This document shows positions 34,931 to 44,655 of a DNA stretch of 64,000 nt, one piece after another. Where the stretch lies: NCBI GenBank assembly GCA_964435565.1, contig CAYSZR010000002.1:1-64000 (forward strand), in the 5' to 3' direction. Numbering within the stretch: the first letter of the stretch is position 1; each line of letters begins with the position of its first letter. The translations under genes and the position numbers were made by a program. This DNA comes from QAMH01 sp964435565 (GTDB lineage Bacteria; Actinomycetota; Coriobacteriia; Coriobacteriales; QAMH01). The notes under the pieces were generated by a model, which was given only the letters and a program-made list of their open reading frames with translations, did not search any database and was not told where the DNA came from.

Positions 34931-36151
34931 ATGAATCAAGAAGAGCTTACCTACATCGATGGGGGCGTCACGGCGCCAGCTGGAATCAAGGCGGCAGGCG
35001 TCCATGCGGGTTTTCGCAAGGATCCGCAGCGCTTGGATGCAGCGCTTGTCGTGGCCGACGGCCCCGAGGTCGTTGCCTGTGGCATGTTCACCAAGAATGT
35101 CTTTTCCGCTGCTCCGGTGCAGCTTGACCGCGAGCTTGTCGGTTCTGGCAAGGCGCGGGCGGTCATTCTCAATTCCGGTAACGCGAATGCGGCAACGGGC
35201 GAGCCGGGCCTTGCCCTTGCGCGCAGGTCGGCTAACGAGACTGCCAAGGCGCTTGGCTTTGAGCCCGGCGAAGTCCTGGTTGCCTCAACGGGTGTCATCG
35301 GTGTCGAGCTGCCCTGGGAGCCTTTTGAGGCCGGTATTCCGGCGCTTGTCGATGCGCTTGATGATTGCGGTGGCCACGATGCGGCATGCGCCATCATGAC
35401 CACAGACACGCACCCAAAGGAATGCGCGGTGAGCTTCGAGCTTGACGATGTCACGTATACGATTGGGGGCATGGTCAAGGGTTCGGGGATGATACAGCCG
35501 GACATGGCCACGATGCTCGCGGTACTGACCACCGATATGCCCATTTCGCGTGCTTCGGCCCGCGAGGCTCTGCGTCGTGCGGTCAATGCTTCGTTCAACA
35601 AGGTCACGGTCGATTCTGACACATCGACCAATGACAGCGTCTTCTTCTTTTCGAGCGGCGTTGCGGCAACTCCATATGACGATGACGAGGCGTTCGAGAT
35701 ATTCGCCATCGCACTGCGCGCCGTGTGCGAAGACCTCGCGCGTCAGATCGCTGCCGATGGCGAAGGTGCGACCAAGCTCGTCACTGTTTATGTGCGTGAT
35801 GCGAGTAGCGACAAGGATGCGGATTGCGCAGCGCGCACTATAGCGAATTCGCCGCTCGTGAAGACCGCGATCGCCGGCCGCGATTGCAACTGGGGTCGTA
35901 TCGCGGCGGCTCTTGGAAGGAGCGGCGCGAAGTTCAAGCAGCAAGATGTTGATATCGACATTATGGGTATACCGGTGCTACGTGCTGGCTTGCCCTGCGG
36001 TTTTGACGAAGACGACGCCCTGCAGAGGTTCGAGGCGTCTGAAATCGTCATCGATGTTTCGCTCGGTACGCGTGGCGGCTTTGGTACGCGCATCTGGACC
36101 TGCGATCTGACGCATGAGTATATTCACATCAACGCCGATTATCGGAGCTAG
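34931..36151 (+). CDS. argJ: Glutamate N-acetyltransferase ArgJ
   Basis: A 406-residue enzyme that moves acetyl from N-acetylornithine to glutamate, making the pathway cyclic; bifunctional forms also use acetyl-CoA. It self-cleaves before a Thr nucleophile in KGSGMIQPDMATML, giving two chains. The C-terminal SLGTRGGFGTRIWTCDLT segment is typical. It begins three bases after argC. No argA or argE is in the window, consistent with the cyclic route. Confidence 0.95.
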   Translation: MNQEELTYIDGGVTAPAGIKAAGVHAGFRKDPQRLDAALVVADGPEVVACGMFTKNVFSAAPVQLDRELVGSGKARAVILNSGNANAATGEPGLALARRSANETAKALGFEPGEVLVASTGVIGVELPWEPFEAGIPALVDALDDCGGHDAACAIMTTDTHPKECAVSFELDDVTYTIGGMVKGSGMIQPDMATMLAVLTTDMPISRASAREALRRAVNASFNKVTVDSDTSTNDSVFFFSSGVAATPYDDDEAFEIFAIALRAVCEDLARQIAADGEGATKLVTVYVRDASSDKDADCAARTIANSPLVKTAIAGRDCNWGRIAAALGRSGAKFKQQDVDIDIMGIPVLRAGLPCGFDEDDALQRFEASEIVIDVSLGTRGGFGTRIWTCDLTHEYIHINADYRS

Positions 36152-36205
36152 CAAGACGGCTGCAGAAGGCCGCTTCCCAAAAGCGATTCGATGGTGAGGA
36201 AAGAC

Positions 36206-37201
36206 ATGAGGTTTCGTAAAAAATACGAGGAAGTCGAGATAGCCGACATCGACACCCTGCCTAATCAGGTGCGCTCGCGTGTTCTGCTTGACGCGCTGCC
36301 GTGGATCGAGGATATCACCGGCAAGACGGTCGTCATCAAATACGGTGGTGCGGCGATGGTCGCGGGTGGGCTGCGCGATGCCGTGGTCGACGACATCATC
36401 ATGCTCAAGCTCATGGGTGCCAACCCCATTATCGTGCATGGTGGGGGACCAAATATCAACGCGATGCTCGACCGTCTCGACATTCCCACGCGCTTCGAGC
36501 ATGGCCAGCGCGTGACCGATGATGAGACCATGGAGATCGTCAAGATGACGCTCGTGGGTCAGGTAAACCAGGATCTGGTAAGCGCCATCAACCGCCATGG
36601 ATCTGTCGCCGTCGGCTTGAACGGTGCGGATGCCAAGATCATCCAGGCAGAGGCGCTTGACTCGTCGCTTGGCCGCGTGGGCAAGGTCAAATCCATTAAC
36701 GCGCGGCTGATCGAGGACTTGCTTGCGGCTGACTATATTCCGGTCATCGCTACGGTTGGTTATGGTGAAGACGGCGACTACAACATCAATGCCGATACGG
36801 TTGCGGGCGAGATTGCGGCAGCTGTCGGCGCGCAGAAGATCGTTTTCATCACCGATGTCGATGGTATCTATACCGATTTTGACGATAAATCGACGCTCGT
36901 GTTGCGCATGGCGCTTTCCGAAGCGGTCGACCTTGCCGAATCCGGAACGATGTCGAGCGGCATGATTCCCAAGATCAATGCATGCGTGACCGCTCTTTCG
37001 GCAGGCGTCAAGAAGGCACACATCATCAACGGCACCGTTCCGCATTCCCTGGTGCTCGAAATCTTTACCGATGCGGGTGTTGGCACGCTTATCGTGCGGC
37101 ACCACGATGATTATATGGACCCCGATTTTGTCGAGGCGCCCGTGAGCAATTTTGCAAGCAAACTCGAACAGTCCATCCAGACCATTGGAAGAGGCGAATA
37201 G
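36206..37201 (+). CDS. argB: Acetylglutamate kinase
   Basis: A 331-residue amino-acid kinase phosphorylating N-acetylglutamate. Motifs are VVIKYGGAAM, PIIVHGGGPNINAML, and IFITDVDGIY-like VFITDVDGIY, with MIPKINACVTAL near the end. An N-terminal helix of about 30 extra residues, as in arginine-sensitive hexameric forms, suggests feedback inhibition by arginine (inference). ATG 36206 follows GAGGAAAG; ATG 36191 is possible but lacks a site. Confidence 0.94.
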   Translation: MRFRKKYEEVEIADIDTLPNQVRSRVLLDALPWIEDITGKTVVIKYGGAAMVAGGLRDAVVDDIIMLKLMGANPIIVHGGGPNINAMLDRLDIPTRFEHGQRVTDDETMEIVKMTLVGQVNQDLVSAINRHGSVAVGLNGADAKIIQAEALDSSLGRVGKVKSINARLIEDLLAADYIPVIATVGYGEDGDYNINADTVAGEIAAAVGAQKIVFITDVDGIYTDFDDKSTLVLRMALSEAVDLAESGTMSSGMIPKINACVTALSAGVKKAHIINGTVPHSLVLEIFTDAGVGTLIVRHHDDYMDPDFVEAPVSNFASKLEQSIQTIGRGE

Positions 37202-37202
37202 C

Positions 37203-38423
37203 ATGGGAAAGCAGTTCGATACCGCCAAGACCCTTGATGATACGTACGTCATGCACACCTTCGCGCGTAAACCCGTTGAATTTGTAAGCGGAGCTGGTCA
37301 GTGGCTTATTGATGATGAGGGCAATGAGTATCTCGATTTTCTTTCCGGTATTGGCGTCGTGAGCGTGGGGCATTGCAATACGCGCGTGACGACGGCGCTG
37401 GAAGAGCAGGTCAACAAGCTTTTGCATGTGAGCAACTATTACTATATCGAGCATCGTGGCGAGGTCGCCGAGCGCATCTCGGGTATGCTTGCTGCTGGTG
37501 GCGATGAGGTTTGGCAGACGTTTTTTGCCAATTCCGGTGCCGAGGCCAATGAAGGCGCTATAAAGCTCGCGCGTCTATGGGGCAAGCAGAAACTCGATGG
37601 CGCATACGGCATAATCTCGGCGGTCAGTTCTTTTCATGGCCGTACCCTTGCGACGTTGGCTGCGACTGCGCAGGATAACAAGCAAGATCCGTTTGCTCCG
37701 CTGCCCGCTGGTTTTGGACGCGTCCCGTTTAATGACATCGATGCGCTCGAAGCTGCACTTGACGCGACATACGATGGGACCCGTGCCTGTGCGCTCATGC
37801 TCGAATGCATCCAGGGCGAATCGGGCGTCTGGCCGTGCACGCAAGAGTTTTTGCAGGCGGCGCGCAATATGACGAAAGAGCGCGGGATGCTGCTGATCGT
37901 CGATGAGGTTCAAACCGGTTTTTGCCGCACGGGCGATTTTTTCGCCTTCCAGGGCTATGACATCGAGCCTGATATCGTGACGATGGCCAAGGGTATCGCC
38001 GACGGGATTCCCATGGGTGCGTTTGCCGCGAAAGCCAACCTTGCTGCGTTGATGCAACCCGGCATGCATGGCACCACGTTTGGCGGCAGCCCGGTTGCCT
38101 GTGCGGCTGCAGATGCGACGACGCAGATTATGTGCGAAGACGGATTCCTGGAGCACGTGGTTCAGATGGGGGAATATCTGCGGGCAGAGCTCGCCGCTCT
38201 TCCGTTTGCGAAAGACGTGCGCGGGCGTGGCCTGATGTGCGGTATGACCCTCGAAAAACCAGTGGCAAACGAGCTCGTGCTCAATGGCTTGCGTCATGGA
38301 TTCGTCCTTAATGCACCCGCTGCTGATATCGTGCGTTTCCTTCCGCCGCTTATCATCGAGAAAGAGGACATCGATCAGCTTGTCGGCGCGCTACCGGCAA
38401 TGTATGCGGAGGTCGCGAAATGA
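37203..38423 (+). CDS. argD: Acetylornithine aminotransferase
   Basis: A 406-residue PLP aminotransferase of class III making N-acetylornithine. GQWLIDDEGNEYLDFLSGIGV is replaced in part by local variants, while the cofactor motifs FANSGAEANEGAIKLAR, LLIVDEVQTGFCRTG and MAKGIADGIPMGAF (with the Schiff-base Lys) are clear. The start is one base after the argB stop, and its stop overlaps the argF start in ATGA. Frame open to 37152 is inside argB. Confidence 0.94.
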   Translation: MGKQFDTAKTLDDTYVMHTFARKPVEFVSGAGQWLIDDEGNEYLDFLSGIGVVSVGHCNTRVTTALEEQVNKLLHVSNYYYIEHRGEVAERISGMLAAGGDEVWQTFFANSGAEANEGAIKLARLWGKQKLDGAYGIISAVSSFHGRTLATLAATAQDNKQDPFAPLPAGFGRVPFNDIDALEAALDATYDGTRACALMLECIQGESGVWPCTQEFLQAARNMTKERGMLLIVDEVQTGFCRTGDFFAFQGYDIEPDIVTMAKGIADGIPMGAFAAKANLAALMQPGMHGTTFGGSPVACAAADATTQIMCEDGFLEHVVQMGEYLRAELAALPFAKDVRGRGLMCGMTLEKPVANELVLNGLRHGFVLNAPAADIVRFLPPLIIEKEDIDQLVGALPAMYAEVAK

Positions 38424-39364
38424 GCGAGAATACCCTTGCAGGGCGCGATTGCCTGCGTCTGCTCGACCTGACTCCCAACGAATTCGCGCTGGTTCTCGAT
38501 ACGGCGGCAAAGCAGAAGGCTGACTGGGCGGCTGGTGTCCACGAGGCTCCCTGCGCTGGGAAAGCCGTTGCCATAATCATGGAAAAGCCCAGCTTGCGCA
38601 CGCGCTCGAGTTTCGAGGTCGGCGCCTATCGTCTGGGTGCGCACCCGCTTGTCATGAGCGATAAGCATTCCGCGTTTTCTCGTGGTGAGACCGTGCAGGA
38701 CACGACACTCGTGCTGGAGCGTTTTGTAGACGCTATCGTGCTGCGCACGTTTGAACAAGAGAAAGTCGCAGAGGTCGCCAAATGGGCAAAGGTGCCCGTC
38801 ATTAACGCGCTTTCCGATGACTTTCATCCATGCCAGGGCCTGGCCGACGCGCTGACGATTCGCGAGCATAAAGGTGCGCTTGCCGGTCTTACGCTTGCCT
38901 ATGTGGGCGACGGCAACAATATGGCGCATACGTATCTTGAGCTTGGCGCGCTTGCGGGGATGCATGTGAGGCTGGGGTGTCCTGCAGGTTATATGCCGGA
39001 TGCGCATGTTGTTGAGGAGTGCAAGAACGTTGCCGCGCAGACGGGGGCGACTCTTGATATCTTCGAAGATCCGCACAGGGCGGTTGCCGGGGCGGATGTT
39101 GTCTTGACGGACACCTGGACCTCGATGGGCGATGAGGCAGAACACGATAAGCGCCTCGCTGCATTCGAGGGCTTCCAGGTGAATGCCGATCTTATGGCAG
39201 AAGCTGCAGATGGCGCGATTTTCATGCATTGCCTTCCCGCGCACCGCGGTGAAGAAGTGACTGACGACGTCATGGACGCTCCGTATTCCGTTATCTTCGA
39301 CGAGGCGGAAAACCGATTGCACGCGCAAAAAGCGCTGCTCTCGCTGTTGATGGGAGCATGTTAA
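38420..39364 (+). CDS. argF: Ornithine carbamoyltransferase
   Basis: A 314-residue enzyme making citrulline from ornithine and carbamoyl phosphate. The carbamoyl-phosphate loop reads SLRTRSSFEVG (usually STRTR), and DDFHPCQGLAD, DTWTSMGDE and MHCLPAHRGEEV are the ornithine-binding motifs; the SMG loop distinguishes it from aspartate carbamoyltransferase. It overlaps argD by four bases. Biosynthetic rather than catabolic role follows from the operon. Confidence 0.94.
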   Translation: MSENTLAGRDCLRLLDLTPNEFALVLDTAAKQKADWAAGVHEAPCAGKAVAIIMEKPSLRTRSSFEVGAYRLGAHPLVMSDKHSAFSRGETVQDTTLVLERFVDAIVLRTFEQEKVAEVAKWAKVPVINALSDDFHPCQGLADALTIREHKGALAGLTLAYVGDGNNMAHTYLELGALAGMHVRLGCPAGYMPDAHVVEECKNVAAQTGATLDIFEDPHRAVAGADVVLTDTWTSMGDEAEHDKRLAAFEGFQVNADLMAEAADGAIFMHCLPAHRGEEVTDDVMDAPYSVIFDEAENRLHAQKALLSLLMGAC

Positions 39365-39366
39365 TC

Positions 39367-39801
39367 ATGGCTGGCATCCGACAGAAACGCCAAGATGTAA
39401 TTCGCATGCTCGTGCGTAGCGAGCATATTCGGACGCAGGCAGAGCTGGTTAGCCGTCTGGGCGAGAACGGCTGCGAAGTGACGCAGGCGACGGTTTCACG
39501 CGATATCACCGATCTGGGCTTGGAGAAGGGCAAAGGCGGCATATATGTATTGCCCGAAGACCACAGGCTTCATGCGCTTGTAACAGGCGCGATGCGCGAA
39601 ACGCGCCGTGCGGGAAACCAGGTGCTTTTGCTATGCGATCCGGGCACGGCTTCGAGTGTTGCTGCTGCTTTAGATGCGGCAAATTGCCCGGGCGTGTTAG
39701 GATGCATTGCCGGCGATGACACGATCCTCGCGATCTGCGCCGACGACTCATGTGGCAAAGACTTTCAGGCGTCTATGGACGCGTTGCTTATTGCAAGGTA
39801 A
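39367..39801 (+). CDS. argR: Arginine repressor ArgR
   Basis: A 144-residue regulator. The N-terminal winged helix (RQDVIRMLVRSEHIRTQ, then VTQATVSRDITDLGL) binds ARG boxes; the C-terminal hexamerisation domain binds arginine at the GDDTILAICAD segment. ATG 39367 lies two bases after argF and has TGGGAGC upstream; ATG 39358 overlaps argF and is less likely. It likely represses the operon from the site near 33765. Confidence 0.93.
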   Translation: MAGIRQKRQDVIRMLVRSEHIRTQAELVSRLGENGCEVTQATVSRDITDLGLEKGKGGIYVLPEDHRLHALVTGAMRETRRAGNQVLLLCDPGTASSVAAALDAANCPGVLGCIAGDDTILAICADDSCGKDFQASMDALLIAR

Positions 39802-39830
39802 CGAACAGGAATTGTTGAAAGGATACAGGC

Positions 39831-41054
39831 ATGTCTAAGGAAAAGGTTGTTCTTGCATATTCAGGCGGTTTGGATACCTCCGTATGCATCAAGTGGCTGA
39901 TGGAGGAAAAGGGGCTCGACGTTATTGCCGTGACCGGTGATGTTGGACAGGAGCGCCAAGACCTTGAGTTTGTTAAGGCCAAAGCGCTGCAGGTTGGCGC
40001 GATAGAGGCGCTTGCGATCGACATGCGCGAGGAATACGTCAATGATTTTCTGACCAAGGCGCTTGCGGCCAACTGCATGTACGAGAACAAATATCCGATG
40101 GTATCGGCGCTTTCCCGCCCGGTCATCTCTAAGAACCTGGTTGAGGTAGCGCAAAAGTACGGCGCGAAATACATTGCTCATGGATGCACGGGCAAGGGCA
40201 ACGACCAGGTGCGTTTCGAAGTCGCTATCCAGAGTCTCGACCCGAATATCACCGTTTTGGCTCCGGTGCGCGAGTGGGATCTCCATACGCGCAACGACGA
40301 AATGGAATATGCCAAGAAGTACGGGATTCCGGTTCCCACGACCAAGGCGTCGCCATATTCGATCGACGACAATCTTTGGGGCCGTGCAATTGAATGCGGC
40401 GAGCTGGAAGACCCGTGGAATGAGCCGCTCGAGGACATCTATACGATGACTACGTCGAGCTATGAGGCTCCCTCGGAAGGCGAATACGTTGTCATGGGCT
40501 TTGATGCAGGCGTGCCCTGTTCGCTCGACGGCGAGATGATGAGCTTCTATGAAATCATCTTGAAGATGAATGAAATCGCTGGCCGCAACGGTTTTGGCCG
40601 CGTTGACATGATCGAGAACCGCCTTGTCGGCGTGAAGAGCCGCGAGTGCTATGAGGTGCCGGGCGCCCTTGCGATTGTTCAGGCTCACAAAGCCCTTGAA
40701 GACTTGTGTCTCGAACGTGAGCTTTTGCACTTCAAGCCGCTCGTGGAACAGAAATGGTCCGAGCTTGTCTATAACGGACTTTGGTTCTCGCCGCTCAAAG
40801 AAGCGCTCGACGGGTTCTGTTCGACCACGCAGCGCCTTGTTACCGGCGATGTCCGTCTGCGCTTTTTCAAGGGAAGCTGTGTGACGGTCGGACGACGCAG
40901 CAGTTATTCGCTCTATGACTACGGACTGGCGACTTATGACGCAGCTGACACCTTCAATCGCGATAGCGCGGCCGGTTTCATCGATCTGCACGGGCTGTCA
41001 ACGCGCGTCTGGGCAAAGCATCGTCAGGATGAGGGCTTCCCGGGCGTTGTCTAG
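39831..41054 (+). CDS. argG: Argininosuccinate synthase
   Basis: A 407-residue ATP-dependent ligase joining citrulline and aspartate. The ATP motif LAYSGGLDTSVCIKWL begins at residue 8, and HGCTGKGNDQVRFE and YSIDDNLWGR are family motifs. It starts 29 bases after argR with AAAGGA upstream. Last gene of the cluster; argH is 2.1 kb further on, separated by the nested inverted repeat and a symporter on the other strand. Confidence 0.96.
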   Translation: MSKEKVVLAYSGGLDTSVCIKWLMEEKGLDVIAVTGDVGQERQDLEFVKAKALQVGAIEALAIDMREEYVNDFLTKALAANCMYENKYPMVSALSRPVISKNLVEVAQKYGAKYIAHGCTGKGNDQVRFEVAIQSLDPNITVLAPVREWDLHTRNDEMEYAKKYGIPVPTTKASPYSIDDNLWGRAIECGELEDPWNEPLEDIYTMTTSSYEAPSEGEYVVMGFDAGVPCSLDGEMMSFYEIILKMNEIAGRNGFGRVDMIENRLVGVKSRECYEVPGALAIVQAHKALEDLCLERELLHFKPLVEQKWSELVYNGLWFSPLKEALDGFCSTTQRLVTGDVRLRFFKGSCVTVGRRSSYSLYDYGLATYDAADTFNRDSAAGFIDLHGLSTRVWAKHRQDEGFPGVV

Positions 41055-41081
41055 GGGCTGACATAGACACTATTTAGTCAG

Positions 41082-41290
41082 AAATCATACAAACAGTCAG
41101 AGGGATCACTTATTTCGCGACTGTTTGTATGATTTTCTTTATTATCTATGTATATGATTAATAGTTTGAAAAGATAAACGCAGGTCAGAACCTTGCAGTT
41201 TTTACTATATCCGGCTTCTTGAAAAAGGGCCTTCTCAAATCATACAAACAGTCGCGAAAAACATAATTTCCCTGACTGTTTGTATGATTT
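41082..41290. repeat. Nested inverted repeat (MITE-like), 209 bp
   Basis: Two 54-bp elements, 41082-41135 and 41237-41290, each bounded by perfect 17-bp inverted repeats AAATCATACAAACAGTC, with 20-base centres. The two are also partial reverse complements of each other, so the whole 209 bp forms a second, larger hairpin round 101 central bases. It lies between the convergent argG and symporter genes, with no transposase inside. Confidence 0.8.
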
Positions 41291-41306
41291 TGGGAGCATT
41301 TTTTGG

Positions 41307-43022
41307 CTAAACGAGCGTTTCTTCGCTTTCGTCGCCCTCTGCGATGGCGCTCTCGGCACTCTTTGCTACCGCTTTATCATGTTCGACGGGGGTGCCGACG
41401 GGCATATTGATGCCCTTAAGCGGAATGCCGCCTTCGATGACAGCGTCGAGGTTGCGATCAACGCGTTCCTCATCCATATAGTGGTCGAATTCGTCATAGA
41501 TGGCCTGCGAGGGTTCTTTGCTCAGCAGCGATACGACGACGATTGCGATGCAACCCAGCAAGAATGCCGGAAGCAATTCATATATGCCGAATATGCCACC
41601 AAGGGGCTTGATAAGGTTGTGCCAGATAAGAACCATAGCTGCGCCGGTGATCATGCCGGCGATCGCGCCCGATTTCGTGGTTCTGCGCCAGTAGAGCGAG
41701 AAGAGTGTGAGCGGGCCAAATGATGCGCCCAAACCTGCCCAGGCATAGCTTACGACGGTGAAGATAACTGAATTCTCATCCCAGGCGACCAAGATGCCGA
41801 AGAGCAGGACGCAGGCGAGCGTGATGCGGCTCACGATGAGCACCTGGTTGTCGGTAGCGTCCTTTTTGAAGATGCCGCGGAAAATGTTTTCTGCAACTGA
41901 AGAGCCGGTTATCAGCAGGTATGCGGATGCAGATGACATGGAGGCGGCAAGAATACCTGAGACGACGACGCCGCACAGGAACGACGGGAGCATCATCTGC
42001 GAAAGCACGATGAAGATGTTCTCGGCGGCTGATTGCGTAAGCAGTTGGGTCGGGATGATGTAGCGGCCGATAATGCCGATCATGACGGCGCAGAACATCG
42101 AGATGACAACCCAGACGATGGCGATGCGGCGCGACATCTTGATCTCAGCGTCGTTGCGGATGCCCATGAAACGGACGAGTACCTGCGGCATGCCGAAGTA
42201 GCCCAATCCCCAGCTCATGGTAGAGATGATGGTCAGGACCCCGTATTGTGCGGGGATGCCAAAGATCGGCGCGCCGTTTTCGACGAGCTGCGTCTTGCTG
42301 GCACCGACCGTGGGCACGGCCGTCATCGTCATTGAGAGGTAGCCGGGTATGTCGGAAAGAAACGCGACCGTGTTGTCGAGGCCGCCTGCCATGGCGATCG
42401 AACCGATAACGACGACCGAAAGGGCGAAGAACATGAGCGTGCCCTGAAGGAAGTCCGTTGCGACAACAGAAAGGTAGCCGCCGACCATGGTGTACATGAA
42501 GACGATGATGGCGCCAAACACCATCATGAGCGAATAGTCAACGCCAAAGAGCGTATGGAAGAGTTTGCCGCAGGTCACGAAGCAGCTTCCGGTATATACG
42601 CAGAAGAAGACGAGGATGATGATTGCGGCAATCGTGCCAACGGTGTTTTTAGTGTCGTGGAAACGATTTGAGTAAAAGCCCGGCAAGGTGATGGAATCGT
42701 TGGCCTTTTCCGAATAGCGGCGCAAGCGCTTGGCGACAAGAAGCCAGTTGAGATATGTGCCGATAGCCAGGCCGATAGCCGTCCAACCTACATCTGCGGC
42801 ACCGGTGAAATACGCGAGACCGGGCAATCCCATGAGCAGATACCCCGACATATCCGATGCCTCGGCTGAAAGCGCCGTGAACCATGGACCGACTTGGCGT
42901 CCACCCAAGAAGTATTCCGAAGATGATTTGTTCGAGCGTCGTGCATACGAAAAACCGATGATGAGCACTGCCATGAAATAGATCAAAATGGCAATGATGA
43001 CTGCGATGTCCCCTGAATTCAT
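41307..43022 (-). CDS. putP: Sodium/proline symporter (PutP-like)
   Basis: A 571-residue sodium:solute symporter (SSS family) with about 13 membrane helices. SEYFLGGRQVGPWFTALSAEASDMSGYLL at residues 35-65 is only partly quoted here as EASDMSGYLLMGLPG, the sodium/substrate motif of PutP, and GYFGMPQVLVRFMGI is the second conserved loop. A 65-residue charged cytoplasmic tail is longer than usual. A TATAAT on the minus strand near 43063 is a possible -10. It probably imports proline; another amino acid is possible. Confidence 0.88.
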   Translation of the reverse strand: MNSGDIAVIIAILIYFMAVLIIGFSYARRSNKSSSEYFLGGRQVGPWFTALSAEASDMSGYLLMGLPGLAYFTGAADVGWTAIGLAIGTYLNWLLVAKRLRRYSEKANDSITLPGFYSNRFHDTKNTVGTIAAIIILVFFCVYTGSCFVTCGKLFHTLFGVDYSLMMVFGAIIVFMYTMVGGYLSVVATDFLQGTLMFFALSVVVIGSIAMAGGLDNTVAFLSDIPGYLSMTMTAVPTVGASKTQLVENGAPIFGIPAQYGVLTIISTMSWGLGYFGMPQVLVRFMGIRNDAEIKMSRRIAIVWVVISMFCAVMIGIIGRYIIPTQLLTQSAAENIFIVLSQMMLPSFLCGVVVSGILAASMSSASAYLLITGSSVAENIFRGIFKKDATDNQVLIVSRITLACVLLFGILVAWDENSVIFTVVSYAWAGLGASFGPLTLFSLYWRRTTKSGAIAGMITGAAMVLIWHNLIKPLGGIFGIYELLPAFLLGCIAIVVVSLLSKEPSQAIYDEFDHYMDEERVDRNLDAVIEGGIPLKGINMPVGTPVEHDKAVAKSAESAIAEGDESEETLV

Positions 43023-43201
43023 GAAATTTCCTCGTCCACATGTGATAGTTACGGCGAGTTATTATAACTTTAGCGTGATAAAGTAGGGCACTCAACTTGA
43101 AGTTATTTCGCCAAAGTGGGCGCAAAGCGTATCTATATGTACCGGGTATCGTCTACAATCAATGCGAATTTCAAACGTGCCGGTTGTTTTAGGGAGGGCA
43201 C

Positions 43202-44629
43202 ATGGACAAAACAGAACACGGAAGCGACGCACTGTGGGGTGGCAGATTCGAAGACTCCCCGACGGAGTTTACGCAGGCCTTTGGTGCATCACTGCCGGTA
43301 GACAGACGCATGTGGGAATCGGATATCGCCGGTTCGAAAGCACATGCGGCGATGCTTGCCAAGCAAGGCGTTATTTCGGATGAGGACGCAGCAGCCATTC
43401 GTGCGGGGCTTGACGACATCGCCGCCCAGATCGAAGCGGGCGATTTCGAGTTCGATATCGACGATGAGGACATCCACATGTCCATCGAGCGCAACCTGAC
43501 TGAAGCCATCGGTGCTGCCGGCGGCCGACTGCATACGGGCAGAAGCCGCAACGACCAGGTCGCAACTGATGCGCGTCATCACGCCAAGAGGCTCAGTCAT
43601 GGCCTCATGCATCAGGTACTGGATTTGCGCAGCGCCTTGATCGAGGTGGCCGATGCGAACTTCGGTGTCGTGATGCCGGGATACACTCATATGCAGAAGG
43701 CACAGCCAGTGCTTTTCTCGCATCATATGCTCGCGTACTATTGGATGTTCACGCGTGATTTCACACGGCTGCGTGCGGCATACGATGCGGCCGACACGCT
43801 CGCGCTGGGAAGTGCGGCGCTGGCAGGCACGACGTATCCGCTCGATAGGCAATCTGTTGCTCAAGAGCTCGGGTTCTTGAGCGTTAGCGAGAATAGCATG
43901 GATGCGGTGAGCGATCGCGATTTCCTGCTTGACCTGAACTATGCATGTTCCGTCGCGATGATGCACCTTTCGCGGCTTTGTGAGGAGCTTATCTACTGGT
44001 CGAGCAACGAATTCAGCTTCATCAGGCTTTCCGATGCGTATTCGACGGGCTCGTCGATTATGCCTCAGAAGAAGAACCCGGATTTCGCCGAGTTGATTCG
44101 CGGCAAGACGGGACGTGTCTATGGCGACCTCATGGGTTTGCTCACAACCATGAAGGGGCTGCCGCTTGCGTACAATAAGGATATGCAAGAGGACAAAGAA
44201 GGCGTCTTCGATGCGGTCGACACGCTTGGCAACGCGTTGATCGTGATGGCGGGCATGATTCGCACCATGCAGGTGAATGCCGACACAATGCGCGAGGGGG
44301 CACACGGCGGTTTTATGGCGGCAACCGATCTTGCCGATTATCTTGTTGGCCGTGGCGTGCCTTTCCGCGAAGCCCATGCCGTCGTAGGAAAGCTCGTGCT
44401 CGAATGCGAAAAGCGGGGCAAGACCCTGCAGGAGCTGAGCGCGGCAGAGCTCGCCGATATTGACGAGCATTTTGGCCCCGATGCAATCGAAGCTGTCGAT
44501 ATCGATAAGGTCGTGCAGCGTCGTACCACCTATGGCGGGACGGGCCATGATGCCGTGAAGGTACAGCTCGAGCATGCGAAAGCGAGCCTTGCCGTCGATA
44601 CCCGATTTGCATTTGAAGGTAGCCTTTAA
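43202..44629 (+). CDS. argH: Argininosuccinate lyase
   Basis: A 475-residue enzyme splitting argininosuccinate to arginine and fumarate, completing the pathway. TGRSRNDQVATD and GSSIMPQKKNPDFAE are the substrate and catalytic-Ser motifs. The start follows AGGGAGG; TACAAT at 43154-43159 may be the -10. The last seven residues (FAFEGSL) and the stop codon lie within a copy of the palindromic hairpin repeat, so the C-terminus was set by that insertion or drift. Confidence 0.95.
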   Translation: MDKTEHGSDALWGGRFEDSPTEFTQAFGASLPVDRRMWESDIAGSKAHAAMLAKQGVISDEDAAAIRAGLDDIAAQIEAGDFEFDIDDEDIHMSIERNLTEAIGAAGGRLHTGRSRNDQVATDARHHAKRLSHGLMHQVLDLRSALIEVADANFGVVMPGYTHMQKAQPVLFSHHMLAYYWMFTRDFTRLRAAYDAADTLALGSAALAGTTYPLDRQSVAQELGFLSVSENSMDAVSDRDFLLDLNYACSVAMMHLSRLCEELIYWSSNEFSFIRLSDAYSTGSSIMPQKKNPDFAELIRGKTGRVYGDLMGLLTTMKGLPLAYNKDMQEDKEGVFDAVDTLGNALIVMAGMIRTMQVNADTMREGAHGGFMAATDLADYLVGRGVPFREAHAVVGKLVLECEKRGKTLQELSAAELADIDEHFGPDAIEAVDIDKVVQRRTTYGGTGHDAVKVQLEHAKASLAVDTRFAFEGSL

Positions 44630-44637
44630 TTGCAAAA
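44605..44637. repeat. Palindromic hairpin repeat, copy 4, within the argH 3' end
   Basis: TTTGCATTTGAAGG, loop TAG, CCTTTAATTGCAAA: 13 of 14 positions pair, one G-T included. The argH stop TAA is at 44627-44629, inside the right arm. It may also serve as a terminator since A/T-rich sequence follows. Confidence 0.75.
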
Positions 44638-44655
44638 GTCTAGAAATGAATACTT

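Noticed and set aside
35978..37258. Minus-strand frame of 426 residues over argJ/argB, and a similar one at 43289-44635 over argH
   Set aside because: Both are antisense to recognised arginine genes and show no protein-like pattern.
41082..41290. Insertion sequence
   Set aside because: No transposase frame and only 209 bp; reported as a nested inverted repeat.
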